From NCBI GenBank assembly GCA_023436885.1, contig JAEZHI010000036.1, positions 1-37,900 on the forward strand: 37,900 nt of DNA. The letters run 5' to 3'. Under the pieces are notes generated by a model. It worked only from the letters and a program-made list of their open reading frames with translations, ran no database searches and had not been told where the DNA came from. This DNA is from Pseudomonadota bacterium. Lineage in GTDB: Bacteria > Pseudomonadota > Alphaproteobacteria > Rhizobiales > Pleomorphomonadaceae. Made by a program: the position numbers and the translations under genes. Positions 1-7,386 of the stretch are shown here, piece after piece (within the stretch, counting starts at the first letter, position 1; every line of letters begins with the position of its first letter).

Positions 1-923
1 ACTTCGGCACCCGGCGTAAACACCCCGAGTCGCTTGATTTCCCAGTCGAGGCGGATGCCCTGACTCTCCAGCACACGCGCCCTCACCGTTTCGCCGAGCA
101 GTTCGACGTCATGGGCGGTTGCTTCGCCGGTGTTGATCAGGAAGTTGCAGTGCATCTCGCTGACCTGGGCATCACCGATCTTGAAGCCGCGGCAGCCGGC
201 GGCATCGATCAGCTTCCAGGCCGAATGTCCCGGCGGGTTCTTGAAGGTGGAGCCGCCGGTCCGTGCCTTGATCGGCTGCGACGCCTCGCGATGCTCGGCC
301 ACCGCCTTCATCGCCTCGGAGATGCTTTCCTTGTCGGCAGGAATGCCTTTCAGAACGGCCGACGTGAAAATGAAGCCGGGTGGCGGGGCGGAGTGGCGAT
401 AGGAGTAGCCCAGCTCGCCAACCGGCAGGGTGAGCAGTTCGCCCTCGCGGGTGACGCCTCGCACCTCGATGACCCGCTCGGCGGTCTCGGAGCCATGGGC
501 GCCGGCGTTCATGGTCAGCGCGCCGCCAAGGCCACCGGGAATGCCGTGGTAGAAGGCAAAACCGGACAGGCCGAGTTCCAGCGCCTTGGCGGCTAAGAAC
601 TTGTCGGGAATGGCAGCACCGGCCCGAATGTGAGTCGGCGACACCGCTTCAGTGCCGCCGAAGCCGCGAACCGACAGACGGATCACCACACCCTTGATGC
701 CGCCATCGCGGATCAACAGGTTGGAGCCAAGCCCGATCACGGTGACCGGCACATCCTGCGGCACCAGTTTCAAGAAGGCTTGGAGGTCGGCCTCATCGGC
801 CGGTTGGAACAGCAGCTCGGCCGGACCGCCGACACGGAACCATACGAGATCCTTCAGCGACCGGTTGTCCTCGATCGGTCCACGAATATGCGAGGTATCA
901 CCGAGACGGTCGCGAAGAGCCAT
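1..923 (-). CDS. murB: UDP-N-acetylenolpyruvoylglucosamine reductase MurB (3' end cut by window)
   Basis: MurB is the cytoplasmic FAD enzyme that reduces UDP-GlcNAc-enolpyruvate to UDP-MurNAc with NADPH. The reading frame opens with ATG at 923 (MALRDRLGDTSHIRG) and stays open to the left edge, giving 307 complete residues. Family motifs are visible: FRVGGPAELLFQP near residue 30 and GLGSNLLIRDGG near residue 67 for FAD binding, YHGIPGGLGGALTMNAG in the middle, and TGGSTFKNPPG, which contains the catalytic serine, at about positions 215-245. The last visible residues (WEIKRLGVFTPGAEV) are close to the usual C-terminus, so only a few residues should be missing. Its ATG overlaps the murC stop as ATGA, which suggests translational coupling. 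It is the last dcw gene in the window; ddl, ftsQ, ftsA and ftsZ would be expected beyond the left edge, but that is inference. Confidence 0.95.
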   Translation of the reverse strand, partial: MALRDRLGDTSHIRGPIEDNRSLKDLVWFRVGGPAELLFQPADEADLQAFLKLVPQDVPVTVIGLGSNLLIRDGGIKGVVIRLSVRGFGGTEAVSPTHIRAGAAIPDKFLAAKALELGLSGFAFYHGIPGGLGGALTMNAGAHGSETAERVIEVRGVTREGELLTLPVGELGYSYRHSAPPPGFIFTSAVLKGIPADKESISEAMKAVAEHREASQPIKARTGGSTFKNPPGHSAWKLIDAAGCRGFKIGDAQVSEMHCNFLINTGEATAHDVELLGETVRARVLESQGIRLDWEIKRLGVFTPGAE

Positions 924-2335
924 CACTGTCCCTCCGCCAGGGCCTTGAGCTGACCGGGCAGCGCATAGGCCCATTGGGTGATGTTGCCGGCGCCGAGGCA
1001 GACCACCATGTCGCCGGGCTTGACGATCGAGGCGATGGCGCTGGCAAGCTGCGCCGGCCCTTCGAGGGCACGCGCATCGCGATGGCCGGCCGCCTTGATG
1101 CCGGAGACCAGATGCTCCTTGTCGGCGCCCTCGATCGGCTGCTCGCCGGCCGGGTAGACATCGGCGACGATCACCGTATCGGCGTCGTTGAAGGCCTTGC
1201 AGAAGTCGGTGAACAGCGAATGCAGTCGCGTGTAGCGATGCGGTTGCATCACGGCCACGACCTTGCCGGTCGCGCCTTCACGAGCCGCCCTCAGCACCGC
1301 CATGATCTCCACCGGATGGTGGCCATAATCGTCATAGACCGTGACGCCGTTGAAATCGCCGGTGCGGGTAAAGCGACGCTTCACCCCTCCGAAAGCAGCG
1401 AGCCCCTTGCGGATCGCTTCAGCCGAAATGCCGAGGCGGTGCGCGACGGCAATGGCCGCCGTGGCGTTGGAGACGTTGTGCCGGCCGGGCATCGGAAGCT
1501 CCAGCGCCGGGATGATCGTCTCGGTGCCCGACACGCGGTCGCGGATCTCGACCGAGAAGCGCGAGTGGCCGCCCTCTATGCGGAGATCGGTGAAGCGTGC
1601 ATCGGCTTGCGGATTCTGCCCATAGGTGATGATGCGGCGATCCTCGATCTTCGACACCAGGGCCTGAACCTCGGGATGGTCGAGGCACATCACCGCGAAG
1701 CCGTAAAAGGGCACGTTCTCGATGAACTGCTTGAAAGCAGCACGGGCGGCATCGAAGGTGCCATAGTGGTCGAGATGTTCGGGATCGATATTGGTGACGA
1801 TGGCGATATCGGCCGGTAGCTTGACGAAGGTGCCGTCGCTCTCGTCGGCCTCGACGACCATCCAGTCGCCGGCGCCCATGCGCGCATTGGTGCCGTAGGC
1901 GTTGATGATGCCGCCGTTGATCACCGTCGGATCGAAACCACCGGCATCGAGCAGCGCCGCGACCAGCGAAGTGGTCGTCGTCTTGCCATGGGTGCCGCCG
2001 ATGGCGATCGCCTGCTTGAAGCGCATCAGCTCGGCCAGCATCTCGGCGCGGCGGACGATCGGCAGGTGCCGCTCGCGGGCGGCCACCAGCTCGGGATTGT
2101 CGCGCTTGATGGCCGAGGAGACGACCAGCACCTCGGCGGCGCCGAGGTTCTCGGCCTTGTGGCCGATCATGACTGGAATGCCGGAGGCCCTGAGGCGCTC
2201 GACATTGCCACTCTCGGCCTGATCGGAGCCCTGCACGCGGTAACCAAGGTCTTGCAGCACCTCGGCGATGCCGCTCATGCCGATGCCGCCGATGCCGACG
2301 AAATGAACCGGCCCGATGTCGCGGGGCATTTTCAT
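923..2335 (-). CDS. murC: UDP-N-acetylmuramate-L-alanine ligase MurC
   Basis: MurC is the ATP-dependent cytoplasmic ligase that adds L-alanine to UDP-MurNAc, the first amino-acid step of the peptide stem. The 470-residue product has the usual family length. The N-terminal Rossmann-like UDP-binding segment HFVGIGGIGMSGIAEVL is at residues 11-27, and the ATP-binding loop GTHGKTTTT is at 114-122, followed by the EADESDGTF and NIDPEHLDHYG motifs of Mur ligases. The C-terminal domain includes the conserved AVMQPHRYTRLHSL segment. The start ATG overlaps the murG stop and the stop overlaps the murB start, each as ATGA, so it sits in a tightly coupled murG-murC-murB string. No defect is visible. Confidence 0.97.
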   Translation of the reverse strand: MKMPRDIGPVHFVGIGGIGMSGIAEVLQDLGYRVQGSDQAESGNVERLRASGIPVMIGHKAENLGAAEVLVVSSAIKRDNPELVAARERHLPIVRRAEMLAELMRFKQAIAIGGTHGKTTTTSLVAALLDAGGFDPTVINGGIINAYGTNARMGAGDWMVVEADESDGTFVKLPADIAIVTNIDPEHLDHYGTFDAARAAFKQFIENVPFYGFAVMCLDHPEVQALVSKIEDRRIITYGQNPQADARFTDLRIEGGHSRFSVEIRDRVSGTETIIPALELPMPGRHNVSNATAAIAVAHRLGISAEAIRKGLAAFGGVKRRFTRTGDFNGVTVYDDYGHHPVEIMAVLRAAREGATGKVVAVMQPHRYTRLHSLFTDFCKAFNDADTVIVADVYPAGEQPIEGADKEHLVSGIKAAGHRDARALEGPAQLASAIASIVKPGDMVVCLGAGNITQWAYALPGQLKALAEGQ

Positions 2336-3459
2336 GGACGTGTTTCCCTAGAAGCAAAATCGGCGGGCTTGCCGCCGGAGGCGATGAATTCGACGAGATC
2401 GGCGAGCCGTTCCACCGCGTCGGGGCGGCCTTCGCTCTTGGCAGCGGCGGCCATGGCGGAAAGACGCTCAGGCGCTCGAACCAGGCCGGCAATAAGGTCG
2501 GCCAGCTTGTCAGCGGTCAGCGACGCCTGCTCGGCCATGATGGCGCCACCGGCCTTCTCGAGGCCGAGCGCATTGGTCTTCTGGTCATTGTCGAGCGCAT
2601 GCGGCAGCGGCACCAGGATCGACGGGCGACCGATGACGGTCAGCTCCGCGACCGAAGAGGCGCCCGACCGGCAGACGACCAGATGGGCATTGGCGATGCG
2701 CGCCGGCAGATCGGTAAAGAACGGCGCAATCTCATGATCGATGCCAAGCCGGGCGTAGATCGCGCCGACCCGGTCGAGATCCTCGGGCCTCACCTGCTGC
2801 ACAAGACGAAGACGGTTCACCACATCGGCCGGCAGCTTTTCCAGCGCCGGCGGCATGATTTCGCCGAACACACGGGCGCCCTGGCTGCCGCCGAACACCA
2901 GCAGATCGATCTTTCCGTCGGCAGTCGGCTCGCGATAGGGCGCGACAGCGGTGAGGACCTTCGGGCGCACCGGATTGCCGGTGACGACGGCCCGCGAGGC
3001 GCCGGCACCCATCAGGCCGGTGTTATTGAAGGTGGTGGCGATGGCTGTGACGCGCGGCGCCAGGAAGCGGTTGGCGCGCCCCATCACCGCATTGGACTCG
3101 TGAACGATGGTCGGGCGCTTGGTCAACCAAGAGGCAACCAGCGGCGGCAGCGTCGGATATCCGCCAAAACCGATCGTGACGGCCGGATCGAGCTTGCGTA
3201 CCAGCGACAGCGACTGAAGTTCGCCGCGTGCGAGGTTGACCGCCGATTTCAAGAGACCGACCGGCGAACGATCGCCAAAGGTCGCCGAAGCGATGATGTG
3301 AATCTCTTTGGCCGGGAATTCCGAGCCGTAGTTGTTGGCGCGATGGTCGGTGGCAAGATGAATATCGTAGCCGCGCGGGGCAAGCGCGTAGGCCAGGGAT
3401 TCAGCCGGAAAGAGATGGCCGCCGGTTCCGCCGGCGGCGATCAGGATGGTACGCGTCAT
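2332..3459 (-). CDS. murG: Lipid II synthase MurG
   Basis: MurG is the membrane-associated glycosyltransferase that transfers GlcNAc from UDP-GlcNAc to lipid I, forming lipid II on the inner leaflet. The 375-residue protein starts MTRTILIAAGGTGGHLFPA, carrying the first glycine-rich motif GGTGGH at residues 10-15. The second glycine-rich loop (FGGSQGARVFGE) and the donor-sugar segment (CRSGASSVAELTVIGRPSILVPLP) follow in the usual order. The frame is open 16 codons further upstream to 3507, but that extension overlaps ftsW and lacks family resemblance, so the ATG at 3459 is preferred. It leaves 4 bases to the ftsW stop. The murG stop overlaps the murC start. Confidence 0.96.
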   Translation of the reverse strand: MTRTILIAAGGTGGHLFPAESLAYALAPRGYDIHLATDHRANNYGSEFPAKEIHIIASATFGDRSPVGLLKSAVNLARGELQSLSLVRKLDPAVTIGFGGYPTLPPLVASWLTKRPTIVHESNAVMGRANRFLAPRVTAIATTFNNTGLMGAGASRAVVTGNPVRPKVLTAVAPYREPTADGKIDLLVFGGSQGARVFGEIMPPALEKLPADVVNRLRLVQQVRPEDLDRVGAIYARLGIDHEIAPFFTDLPARIANAHLVVCRSGASSVAELTVIGRPSILVPLPHALDNDQKTNALGLEKAGGAIMAEQASLTADKLADLIAGLVRAPERLSAMAAAAKSEGRPDAVERLADLVEFIASGGKPADFASRETRP

Positions 3460-3463
3460 AACG

Positions 3464-4621
3464 TCAGCCTCGGTTCGCCAGCGGCGAGAATTCGATCGGC
3501 GCCACAAACCGGGTCTGGTCCGGCCGCTTGCGGGTGAGCGCCAGCAGCATGCCCATGGAAAGCGCCACCGCCACCAGCGACGAACCGCCGTAGGAAATGA
3601 ACGGCAACGTCATGCCCTTGGCAGGCATCAGGTGAAGGTTCACCGCCATGTTGATGCAGGATTGAATGCCGAACTGCATGATGAGGCCGGTCGCCGCGAG
3701 ACGGACGTAGCCGTCGTTTTCCTTGAGCGCGTGGCTCATGCCACGCAGCACCACGAAGGCGAACACCAGCGCCAGACACATGCAGAGCACCAGGCCGAAT
3801 TCCTCGCCCAGTACGGCAAACACGAAGTCGGTATGGCTGTCGGGCAGGATGCGCTTGAACGTGCCCTCGCCCGGCCCCTGCCCCCACCAGCCGCCATTGA
3901 CGAAGGCTTCCTGCGCCGTCTGCACCTGGAAGGTGTCGCCAACCTCCGGGTTCATGAAACGCTCGATACGCGACCGAACGTGCGGCACCAGCGTATAGGC
4001 GGTCAAGATGCCGCCAGCGCCGGCACCGGCAAACACCACGATCCACATCCAGCTCATGCCGGAGATGAAGAACAGGCCGGCCCAGGTGAGACAGATCAGC
4101 ATCGTCTGGCCGAAGTCGGGCTGGGCGATGAAAAGCGCCGCCACGATGCCGAGCAGCAGCATCGAAAAGCTGCGCCCCGGCAGGTCGGGACGCTTCTGCC
4201 CTTCGGCGAGCAGGAAGCCGACCAGCACGGCGAACATCGGCTTCATGAATTCCGACGGCTGGACCGACATGCCCAGGATGGTGATCCAGCGGCGCGAGCC
4301 CTTCACTTCGGGACCGATCAAAAGGGTCAACACCAGAAGACCGACGCAGACGATGAAGCCGGCCAGCGCGGCCCGGCGGATCTGCTTAGGAGACAGGAAG
4401 GAAACGCCGATCAGCGTAATGACGCCGGGAATGGCGAACATTGCCTGGCGCTTCACGAAATAATAGCTGTCGGCGATGCCGATGCGCTCGGCGACGGCGG
4501 GACTTGCGGCCAGCGACAGCACGATGCCGCCGAAGATCAACGCCAGGAAGGCGATGAGCAGGAGCTTATCGACGGTGAACCACCAGTCGGCGATCGGGTT
4601 TCGTTCGGCACGCGAGACCAT
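3464..4621 (-). CDS. ftsW: SEDS-family peptidoglycan polymerase FtsW
   Basis: FtsW is the multi-pass SEDS glycosyltransferase of the divisome and works with the transpeptidase FtsI. The 385-residue product has about ten hydrophobic segments. The family segments SRRWI (here KGSRRWITILGMSVQPSEFMK, the central SEDS motif), LAEGQKRPDLPG, HTDFVFAVLGEEFG and LPFISYGGSSLVA are all present in order. Its start ATG overlaps the murD stop as ATGA and its stop lies 4 bases before murG. RodA is the close alternative in the family, but the position between murD and murG in a dcw cluster supports FtsW. Confidence 0.95.
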   Translation of the reverse strand: MVSRAERNPIADWWFTVDKLLLIAFLALIFGGIVLSLAASPAVAERIGIADSYYFVKRQAMFAIPGVITLIGVSFLSPKQIRRAALAGFIVCVGLLVLTLLIGPEVKGSRRWITILGMSVQPSEFMKPMFAVLVGFLLAEGQKRPDLPGRSFSMLLLGIVAALFIAQPDFGQTMLICLTWAGLFFISGMSWMWIVVFAGAGAGGILTAYTLVPHVRSRIERFMNPEVGDTFQVQTAQEAFVNGGWWGQGPGEGTFKRILPDSHTDFVFAVLGEEFGLVLCMCLALVFAFVVLRGMSHALKENDGYVRLAATGLIMQFGIQSCINMAVNLHLMPAKGMTLPFISYGGSSLVAVALSMGMLLALTRKRPDQTRFVAPIEFSPLANRG

Positions 4622-6030
4622 CAGGTCTTCTCCTGGAACGGCTTGACGCGGGGATCGGTAAGCACGAGCTCGCGGAAATGATCGCCGCGCACCTCGAAGT
4701 TCTTGAACTGGTCATAGGACGCACAGGCCGGCGACAACAGCACCACCGCCTCGCCGCCGTTTTGCTCGGTGGCCGCCAGCGCATCGGTCAGCGCCTCTGA
4801 CACCGCACGATCCAGCGTTTCGACGATCGCATTGGGCGCCGCATCGCCGATGGTGGCAGCGAACTCCTCGGCGGCAACGCCGATCAGATAGGCCTTGGCG
4901 ATCTTGGGAAAGAAGCCCGAGAGAGAGGTGATGCCACCGCTCTTCGGCTTGCCGCCGGCGATCCAGTAGATGTTGTCATAGCTCGCCAGCGCCTTGGCCG
5001 CAGCGTCTGCATTGGTCGCCTTGCTGTCGTTGACGAGGATCACCGATCCAGAGCGGCCGATCGGCTCCATGCGGTGCGCGAGCCCCGGGAAGGTCTCGAT
5101 GCCCTTGCGGACCTGATCAAGCCCCAGACCGAGCTGGCGCGTCGCCGCCACGGCTGCCGCGACGTTCTGGGCATTGTGAACGCCCTTGAGGATCGGGTGA
5201 CCATGCAGGTCGTAGACGACCATTTGCGACAGGCCCATCGGCTCGATGATCCGGCCGGACACCGCCCAGATGCCCTGTGCGACCGAGCCGCGCGTCGAGA
5301 TGCGCAGCGTCTCAAGCCCCTTGGATTCGCGGCGCGTCGCCATGGCGGCACTATAGGCATCGTCAACGCCGACGACCGCTACCTTGGCGCCCTGGACCAG
5401 CTTTTCCTTCACCGCCGCATAGCCGTCGATCGAACCATGACGGTCGATATGATCTTCGGTGAGGTTGAGCTGAATGCCCACGGTCGGGTCGATGCCGGGG
5501 GCAAGATCGATCTGGAACGACGAGCATTCGATGACATAGAAGCGATCCGGCGCCAGATCCTTGAGGCCCAACACCGCCGGTCCGAAATTGCCGCCGATTT
5601 CAACATCCTTGCCGGCCGACTTCAGGATGTGGTGGATCAGCGCCGTTGTCGTCGACTTGCCGTTGGTGCCGGTGATGGCGACGAACGGCGCCGTCGGCAT
5701 GCGGAACTTCCGCTCGCGGGCGAACAGACAGATGTCGCCGATGATATCGACGCCGGCATCGCGGGCGATCTTCACCGACCAATGCGGCTCGGGATGAGTG
5801 AGCGGCACGCCGGGCGCCAGCACCAGCGCCGAATAGGCGCCGAACTCGCTGCCTCGCCAGTCGGTAATGGGAATCTCGCGCGCCTCCGCGGCAGCGCGAG
5901 CACTTTCGTTGTCATCCCAGCCGATGACCTCTGCCCCGCCGGCAACCAGCGCTTCCGCGGTGATCAGACCGGAGCCGCCGAGGCCGAACACCGCGACGCG
6001 TTTGCCTTTCATCGAGGTGATAGGGATCAT
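4621..6030 (-). CDS. murD: UDP-N-acetylmuramoylalanine-D-glutamate ligase MurD
   Basis: MurD adds D-glutamate to UDP-MurNAc-L-Ala using ATP in the cytoplasm. The 469-residue product begins MIPITSMKGKRVAVFGLGGSG, with the UDP-binding glycine-rich loop at residues 15-21. The ATP loop GTNGKST is at 121-127, followed by NLTEDHIDRHGS and the ligase-domain segment LVNDSKATNADAAAKAL. Length is normal for alphaproteobacterial MurD. The ATG at 6030 is preferred over an in-frame ATG six codons later because homologues of this type begin with a similar MIPITS-like stretch. The start is 13 bases after the mraY stop, and the stop overlaps ftsW. Confidence 0.96.
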   Translation of the reverse strand: MIPITSMKGKRVAVFGLGGSGLITAEALVAGGAEVIGWDDNESARAAAEAREIPITDWRGSEFGAYSALVLAPGVPLTHPEPHWSVKIARDAGVDIIGDICLFARERKFRMPTAPFVAITGTNGKSTTTALIHHILKSAGKDVEIGGNFGPAVLGLKDLAPDRFYVIECSSFQIDLAPGIDPTVGIQLNLTEDHIDRHGSIDGYAAVKEKLVQGAKVAVVGVDDAYSAAMATRRESKGLETLRISTRGSVAQGIWAVSGRIIEPMGLSQMVVYDLHGHPILKGVHNAQNVAAAVAATRQLGLGLDQVRKGIETFPGLAHRMEPIGRSGSVILVNDSKATNADAAAKALASYDNIYWIAGGKPKSGGITSLSGFFPKIAKAYLIGVAAEEFAATIGDAAPNAIVETLDRAVSEALTDALAATEQNGGEAVVLLSPACASYDQFKNFEVRGDHFRELVLTDPRVKPFQEKT

Positions 6031-6043
6031 CGCTGGGTCTCCG

Positions 6044-7147
6044 TCAGCGCAGCTTCAGGGAGGACAGGCCGATCAGCGCCAGCACGACGGCGATAATCCA
6101 GAAACGGATCACCACTTGTGATTCGGTCCAGCCAAGTTGCTCGAAATGATGATGGATCGGAGCCATCTTGAAAACGCGCTTGCCGGTCAACTTGTAGGAT
6201 GTGACCTGAATGATCACCGACACCGCCTCGAGCACGAACAGGCCGCCAACGATGGCCAGTACGATCTCATGCTTGACGGCCACCGCCACCGTGCCGATCA
6301 GGCCGCCGAGCGCCAGCGAACCGGTGTCGCCCATGAAGATGGCGGCCGGCGGCGCGTTGAACCACAGGAAGCCGATGCCGGCGCCGATCACTGCGCCGCA
6401 GATGACGGCGAGTTCACCGGTACCCGGTACGAAGTGGATCTGCAGGTAGTTCGAGAAGACATAGTTGCCGGCGAGATAGGAGATCAGGGCAAAGCTCGCC
6501 GCCGCGATCATCACCGGCACGATGGCAAGACCATCGAGGCCATCGGTGAGGTTCACCGCATTGCCGGCCGAAACGATCACGAAGGCGCCGAACGGCACAT
6601 AGAAGTACCAGAGATTGATCATCAGCGTCTTGACGAAGGGGAATGTCAGAGACGTCGCGAGGTGTTCTTCGGAGGGAACCGAGGATGCCTGGCCGGCGGA
6701 CATGATGACGAGGCAGGCCAGCATGGCGATCACCGCCTCGAGCATCAACCGAGCACGGCCGGAAAGCCCCTTGTGCGACTGCTTGGTCACCTTGAGATAA
6801 TCGTCGTAGAAGCCGATGGTGCCGAAGGCGACGGTGACCAGCAGCACCGTCCAGACGTAAGGGCTCTTGAGATCGGCCCACAGCAGGGTGGCAACCAGGA
6901 TACCCGACAGAATCATCAGGCCGCCCATGGTCGGCGTACCCTTCTTGGCGAGATGGGTCTGGGGACCGTCTTCGCGGATCGGCTGGCCCTTGCCCTGGCG
7001 GATGCGCAGCGAGGAAATGATGGCCGGCCCGAACAGGAAGACGAACAGCAGCGCCGTGATCACCGCGCCGCCGGTGCGGAAGGTGATGTAGCGAAACACA
7101 TTTAGGACCGACAACTGCCCCGCCAAATCGGCCAAATAGACCAGCAT
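6044..7147 (-). CDS. mraY: Phospho-N-acetylmuramoyl-pentapeptide transferase MraY
   Basis: MraY is the integral membrane enzyme that transfers phospho-MurNAc-pentapeptide from UDP to undecaprenyl phosphate, giving lipid I. The 367-residue product has about ten membrane segments. Conserved cytoplasmic motifs are visible: GPQTHLAKKGTPTMGG at 61-76, the aspartate pair FYDDYLK at 113-119, NLTDGLDGLA at 199-208, and the histidine motif PIHHHFEQLGW near the C-terminus. The start is preceded by GGGA on the minus strand. Upstream, 239 bases separate it from the murE/murF stop, one of only two real gaps in the cluster, so an internal promoter is possible but no convincing one was seen. Confidence 0.97.
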   Translation of the reverse strand: MLVYLADLAGQLSVLNVFRYITFRTGGAVITALLFVFLFGPAIISSLRIRQGKGQPIREDGPQTHLAKKGTPTMGGLMILSGILVATLLWADLKSPYVWTVLLVTVAFGTIGFYDDYLKVTKQSHKGLSGRARLMLEAVIAMLACLVIMSAGQASSVPSEEHLATSLTFPFVKTLMINLWYFYVPFGAFVIVSAGNAVNLTDGLDGLAIVPVMIAAASFALISYLAGNYVFSNYLQIHFVPGTGELAVICGAVIGAGIGFLWFNAPPAAIFMGDTGSLALGGLIGTVAVAVKHEIVLAIVGGLFVLEAVSVIIQVTSYKLTGKRVFKMAPIHHHFEQLGWTESQVVIRFWIIAVVLALIGLSSLKLR

Positions 7148-7386
7148 TTTCCCAAGCTCTCCATGACACGAACCCCAGCCGATCTGGCCGGAGCCCGCAT
7201 TCCGTATTCCAACGAATCCGCCCCTGCGCTGCGAATTCCCCGAAATTCCCCGTTCGGCCCTGCGATGCAGTGGACCGAAGACTTAATCGACGCCGCGGTT
7301 GGAGCATGTTCGCTCTCTTAGCTGGCGGCGCGGCCCCGTATTAGTCTCTCTGCCCTCAGTTGCCTACCCGCAACGAACACGGCAGA
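7148..7386. other. Spacer between murE/murF and mraY
   Basis: This gap carries no convincing gene. A reading frame continuing mraY upstream to 7307 lacks any family resemblance. Two copies of AATTCCCCG lie 10 bp apart at 7234-7252. No terminator with a U-tract was seen, so read-through from murE/murF into mraY is the simplest reading. Confidence 0.5.

Noticed and set aside
974..1819. Long plus-strand frames opposite murC, and similar long antisense frames throughout 1-13900.
   Set aside because: They are mirror frames typical of GC-rich coding DNA, rich in Arg, His and Gly and without family motifs.
7234..7252. Two AATTCCCCG copies 10 bp apart upstream of mraY.
   Set aside because: Only two short copies without a promoter or dyad; probably chance.
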